From Sphingobium sp. (GTDB lineage Bacteria > Pseudomonadota > Alphaproteobacteria > Sphingomonadales > Sphingomonadaceae): a DNA stretch of 64,000 nucleotides. The translations under genes and the position numbers were made by a program. Where the stretch lies: assembly GCA_022652485.1 (NCBI GenBank), contig JALCRK010000013.1, positions 1 to 64,000 of the forward strand, read 5' to 3'. Every line of letters starts with the position of its first letter. Position 1 is the stretch's first letter. Below the pieces are notes generated by a model. It made no database searches. It had not been told where the DNA came from and worked only from the letters and a program-made list of their open reading frames with translations. Of this stretch, positions 60,675 to 64,000 are shown piece after piece.

Positions 60675-61868
60675 TTAGAAAAACGCCTGCAGGCCGGTCT
60701 GCGCGCGCCCCAGAATGAGCGCGTGGACATCATGCGTCCCCTCATAGGTGTTGACCGTCTCGAGGTTGGCGGCATGGCGCATCACATGATATTCGTCGGC
60801 GATGCCATTGCCGCCATGCATGTCGCGCGCGGCCCGGGCGATATCGAGCGCCTTGCCGCAATTGTTGCGCTTGAGCATACTTACCATGTCGGGAGTGGCC
60901 TTGCCTTCATCCATCAGGCGGCCGAGGCGGAGCGCGCCGAACAGGCCCAGGGTGATTTCGGTCTGCATGTCCGCGAGTTTCTTCTGAAACAGCTGCGTGG
61001 CGGCGAGCGGCCGACCGAACTGATGCCGGTCGAGTCCATATTGGCGGGCCGCGTGCCAGCAGAACTCCGCCGCACCCATCGCACCCCAGGCGATGCCGTA
61101 GCGCGCGCGATTGAGGCAGCCGAACGGCCCCTTGAGTCCCTCCGCGTCGGGCAATAGCGCCGCCTCGGGCACCACCACATCATCCATGACGATCTGGCCG
61201 GTGACGGACGCGCGCAGCGAGAGCTTGCCTTCGATCTTGGGTGTAGTCAGCCCCTTCATGCCGCGTTCGAGGATGAAACCCCGGATGCCGCCCCCATGCG
61301 CATCGGACTTGGCCCAGACGACCATCACATCCGCGATCGGCGCGTTGGAGATCCATGTCTTGGTGCCGTTCAGGCGGTAGCCGCCCTCCACCTTCACCGC
61401 GCTCGTGCGCATCCCGGCGGGGTCGGAGCCCGCATCAGGCTCCGTCAGGCCGAAGCAGCCCACTTTTTCCCCGGACGCAAGGGCGGGAAGATGGGCCTGC
61501 CGCTGCTCCTCGGACCCATAAGCGTAAATCGGGTGCATAACGAGCGAGGACTGGACGGACAGCATGGAGCGATAGCCGCTGTCCACCCGCTCGATCTCCC
61601 GCGCGACCAGTCCATAGCTCACATAGCTCGCCGCCGCGCCTCCATAGCGCTCGGGCAGGGTGATACCGAGAAGGCCGAGCGCGCCCGCCTCGCGGAAGAA
61701 CTCGCGATCAATGGTTTCATGGCGATAGGCCTCAAGGACGCGCGGCTGTAGCTGGTCCTGCGCAAAGCCGTGCGCCGTGTCGCGGATCAGGCGCTCCTCG
61801 TCGCTCAATTCCGCATCGATCAGAAGGGGGTCGCTCCACGCGAAACGACCGGAAAATGCATCGTCCAT
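60675..61868 (-). CDS. Acyl-CoA dehydrogenase (glutaryl-CoA dehydrogenase-like)
   Basis: [105 protein letters not shown]. Confidence 0.93.
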   Translation of the reverse strand: MDDAFSGRFAWSDPLLIDAELSDEERLIRDTAHGFAQDQLQPRVLEAYRHETIDREFFREAGALGLLGITLPERYGGAAASYVSYGLVAREIERVDSGYRSMLSVQSSLVMHPIYAYGSEEQRQAHLPALASGEKVGCFGLTEPDAGSDPAGMRTSAVKVEGGYRLNGTKTWISNAPIADVMVVWAKSDAHGGGIRGFILERGMKGLTTPKIEGKLSLRASVTGQIVMDDVVVPEAALLPDAEGLKGPFGCLNRARYGIAWGAMGAAEFCWHAARQYGLDRHQFGRPLAATQLFQKKLADMQTEITLGLFGALRLGRLMDEGKATPDMVSMLKRNNCGKALDIARAARDMHGGNGIADEYHVMRHAANLETVNTYEGTHDVHALILGRAQTGLQAFF

Positions 61869-62044
61869 GATATCCACCGCCTTGCGCCGCGCCATGCGAC
61901 AAAGAAGCCGGGGGGAATATTGAGCCAATTGGAGCAAAACTGGAAACGAAATCTGATCCTGTTCGGGGCTGCACCAACGGGCGTGCCGGGCGCCGCGCCG
62001 GATTCGCTTGCGCTCGGGCCGGGGCGGCATGTAACGCACAGCGC

Positions 62045-62872
62045 ATGAGGCGCATTCGGGCACTTCTTGCTGCAATTCCTCTGGCGCTGGCCGGATGTGG
62101 CTCCGTTTCGCACGAGCGGACCGGCGGCATCGTCTCGACCAACCCCTGCGCCGACGCGACGCTGGTGGAGCTGGTCCCGCCAGAGCGGATCACCGCGATC
62201 AGCAGCTATTCGCGGGATCCGCGGGCCACATCGATGCCGCTCGATGTCGCGCGGCGCTTTCCCACCACCTCCGGCACGGCGGAAGAAGTGATCGCGCTGC
62301 GCCCCGCGCTGGTGCTCGCCAGTGATTTCACGCCGCCTTCCACACTCAGCGCCTATCGACGCGCTGGCCTGCGGACGCTGGTGCTCCCCATTTCGCCCAG
62401 TCTCGCGGCGAGCGAGCAACAGGTGATGCAAATCGCGCGCGCGGTAGGCGAAATTCCGCGCGGGCAGGCACTGGTCGCGCACATGCGGCGCGCGGTCGCC
62501 GCGGCGAAGCCCTCCTACACGGAGCGAGAGCCCGAGGCACTGCTGTTCCTATCCGGCAACCTCGCCAATGGTGCGGGTACGCTCCTTGACGAGATGATGC
62601 GCCGGGCGGGTCTGCGCAACGGCGCGGCACGCTTCGGCCTGGCAGTCACCAACGACATCACCAACGAAGCGCTTCTGGCGCACCCGCCGCAAGCGATCCT
62701 CTCCGCCGAAAACAGCTCGCGCCCCGCGCACCTCCGCCGCGCCATGTTCGCAGCCAGCGGCGCCCGGGTGAAAGATATTCCCTTCCCCGGCAGCCTCATG
62801 AACTGCGGGGGGCCGGTCGTCATTCCGGCAATGGCGCGTCTGGCGGAGATCCGGCGGGGATTGCAGCCATGA
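62045..62872 (+). CDS. ABC transporter substrate-binding lipoprotein (BtuF/FhuD-like)
   Basis: Lipobox [31 protein letters not shown]. Confidence 0.88.
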   Translation: MRRIRALLAAIPLALAGCGSVSHERTGGIVSTNPCADATLVELVPPERITAISSYSRDPRATSMPLDVARRFPTTSGTAEEVIALRPALVLASDFTPPSTLSAYRRAGLRTLVLPISPSLAASEQQVMQIARAVGEIPRGQALVAHMRRAVAAAKPSYTEREPEALLFLSGNLANGAGTLLDEMMRRAGLRNGAARFGLAVTNDITNEALLAHPPQAILSAENSSRPAHLRRAMFAASGARVKDIPFPGSLMNCGGPVVIPAMARLAEIRRGLQP

Positions 62873-63831
62873 GGCGGCCTGCCCCCCCCTTACTTGGACT
62901 TGTCCTGCTCGGCTTCGCGCTGTCGGTCATGACGGGGAAGCTCTGGGTGCCCCCGCAGGCATTCTTCAGCGACGATCCGCTCTGGCGCGTGATCGTGGAC
63001 CTGCGCCTGCCGCGCACCTTCCTCGGCCTCGGCGTGGGGGCAACACTGGGCCTCTCCGGCGCGGTGTTGCAAGGCTATCTGCGCAATCCGCTCGCCGATC
63101 CGGCGGTGATCGGCGTTTCGTCCTGGGCGGCGTTTGGCGCGGTCGCTGCACTGTTTCTCGGTATCGGCGGCAATGTCTGGCTGCTCGCCGGGTGCGCGAT
63201 GCTGGCGGCCTGCCTCTCGGTGCTGCTGCTTTCGTTTCTCGTCGGGCGTAGCGCCAGCGCGGTCGGGTTCATCCTCACCGGCGCGGTGCTCTCGACGCTG
63301 GCGGGTTCGCTCACCACCCTGCTCATCAGTCTTGCGCCCAACCCCTATGCGATGGGCGAGATCATCACCTGGATGATGGGCGCCTTGACCGACCGGAGCT
63401 ATGAGGAGCTTGCCTTTTCCGCGCCGTTCATGCTTGCGGGCGCCGCGCTGCTCCTGACCACCGCGCCCGCACTCGATGCGCTGAGCCTGGGTGAGGATGT
63501 CGCGCGCTCGCTCGGGTTCAGCCTGACGCGATTGCAGATCGTCATCGCGGTGGGGCTGGGTCTCGGCGTCGGTGCGGCGGTGGCGGTGACGGGTGTGGTC
63601 GGCTTCGTCGGGCTGATGGTGCCGCATGTGCTGCGCCCGCTGGTCGGGCAGAAGCCCTCGGCGCTGCTGATCCCTTCGGCGCTTGGTGGCGCCTTCCTCG
63701 TTCTCACGGCGGACAGCCTCGTGCGGCTCACGCCCGGCGCGGGCGAGGTGAAGCTCGGCGTCGCCATGTCGCTCATCGGCGCGCCTTTCTTCTTCTGGCT
63801 CCTCTGGCGCACGCGCAGGCATCTCGCATGA
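62869..63831 (+). CDS. FecCD-family ABC transporter permease (BtuC-like)
   Basis: LRLPRTFLGLGVGATLGLSGAVLQGYLRNPLADPAVIGVSSWAA; GFVGLMVPHVLRPLVG. Confidence 0.94.
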   Translation: MRRPAPPLLGLVLLGFALSVMTGKLWVPPQAFFSDDPLWRVIVDLRLPRTFLGLGVGATLGLSGAVLQGYLRNPLADPAVIGVSSWAAFGAVAALFLGIGGNVWLLAGCAMLAACLSVLLLSFLVGRSASAVGFILTGAVLSTLAGSLTTLLISLAPNPYAMGEIITWMMGALTDRSYEELAFSAPFMLAGAALLLTTAPALDALSLGEDVARSLGFSLTRLQIVIAVGLGLGVGAAVAVTGVVGFVGLMVPHVLRPLVGQKPSALLIPSALGGAFLVLTADSLVRLTPGAGEVKLGVAMSLIGAPFFFWLLWRTRRHLA

Positions 63832-64000
63832 ACGCTCTTGTCGCCTCGGATGTGACGAAGATGCTGGGCGGACGCGAGGTTCTGCGCAGCATCGATGCCC
63901 GCTTCGCGCCGGGGCATGTCAGTGTGATCCTGGGCCCGAACGGCGCGGGCAAATCGACCCTGATGGGCCTGCTCACCGGGCTGCACACGCCCGACCGCGG
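63828..64000 (+). CDS. ABC transporter ATP-binding protein (partial; BtuD/HmuV-like)
   Basis: Walker A ILGPNGAGKSTLMGLLTGL; runs off the window end. Confidence 0.9.
   Translation, partial: MNALVASDVTKMLGGREVLRSIDARFAPGHVSVILGPNGAGKSTLMGLLTGLHTPDR

Noticed and set aside
1-64000. CRISPR arrays, rRNA operons, intact IS transposases or prophage modules
   Set aside because: No regularly spaced direct repeats, rRNA-like sequence, transposase or phage structural genes were seen.

Overview
Gene-dense, GC-rich chromosomal window from an alphaproteobacterium. The gene content (MucR, DUF5818-like, purC-purS-purQ, hslVU, bkd operon, dispersed palindromes) suggests a sphingomonad; that placement is inference. 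Most of the window is conserved housekeeping: acs plus a CrbS/CrbR-like two-component pair, an Lrp-bkd locus, hslVU, an M16 protease, a DEAD helicase, NfuA-like, tsaB-rimI, mucR, fur, miaB-phoH-ybeY-corC, rarA, CCA transferase, parC, purCSQ, a queuosine transporter, two tRNAs and a BtuFCD-like ABC transporter. The main accessory region is about 41.3-57.3 kb. It holds a divergent TPR/GT32 protein and an RTX-type secreted protein, followed by a run of multidomain glycosyltransferases, a methyltransferase, a sulfotransferase and a small protein built from 'NPD(I/V)...HY..xG..E.R' repeats. I read it as a candidate surface-glycan or RTX-protein glycosylation system. The most unexpected structural signal is a family of four ~105-bp two-hairpin elements (10992, 28393, 53121, 57338). 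In all four, the terminal TAGAGC/TAAAGC supplies the in-frame stop codon of the adjacent gene, and three of the four sit exactly in convergent gene junctions. Two other palindromic repeat families and a row of tRNA-Arg 3'-end fragments are also present. No CRISPR array, rRNA or intact transposase was found.
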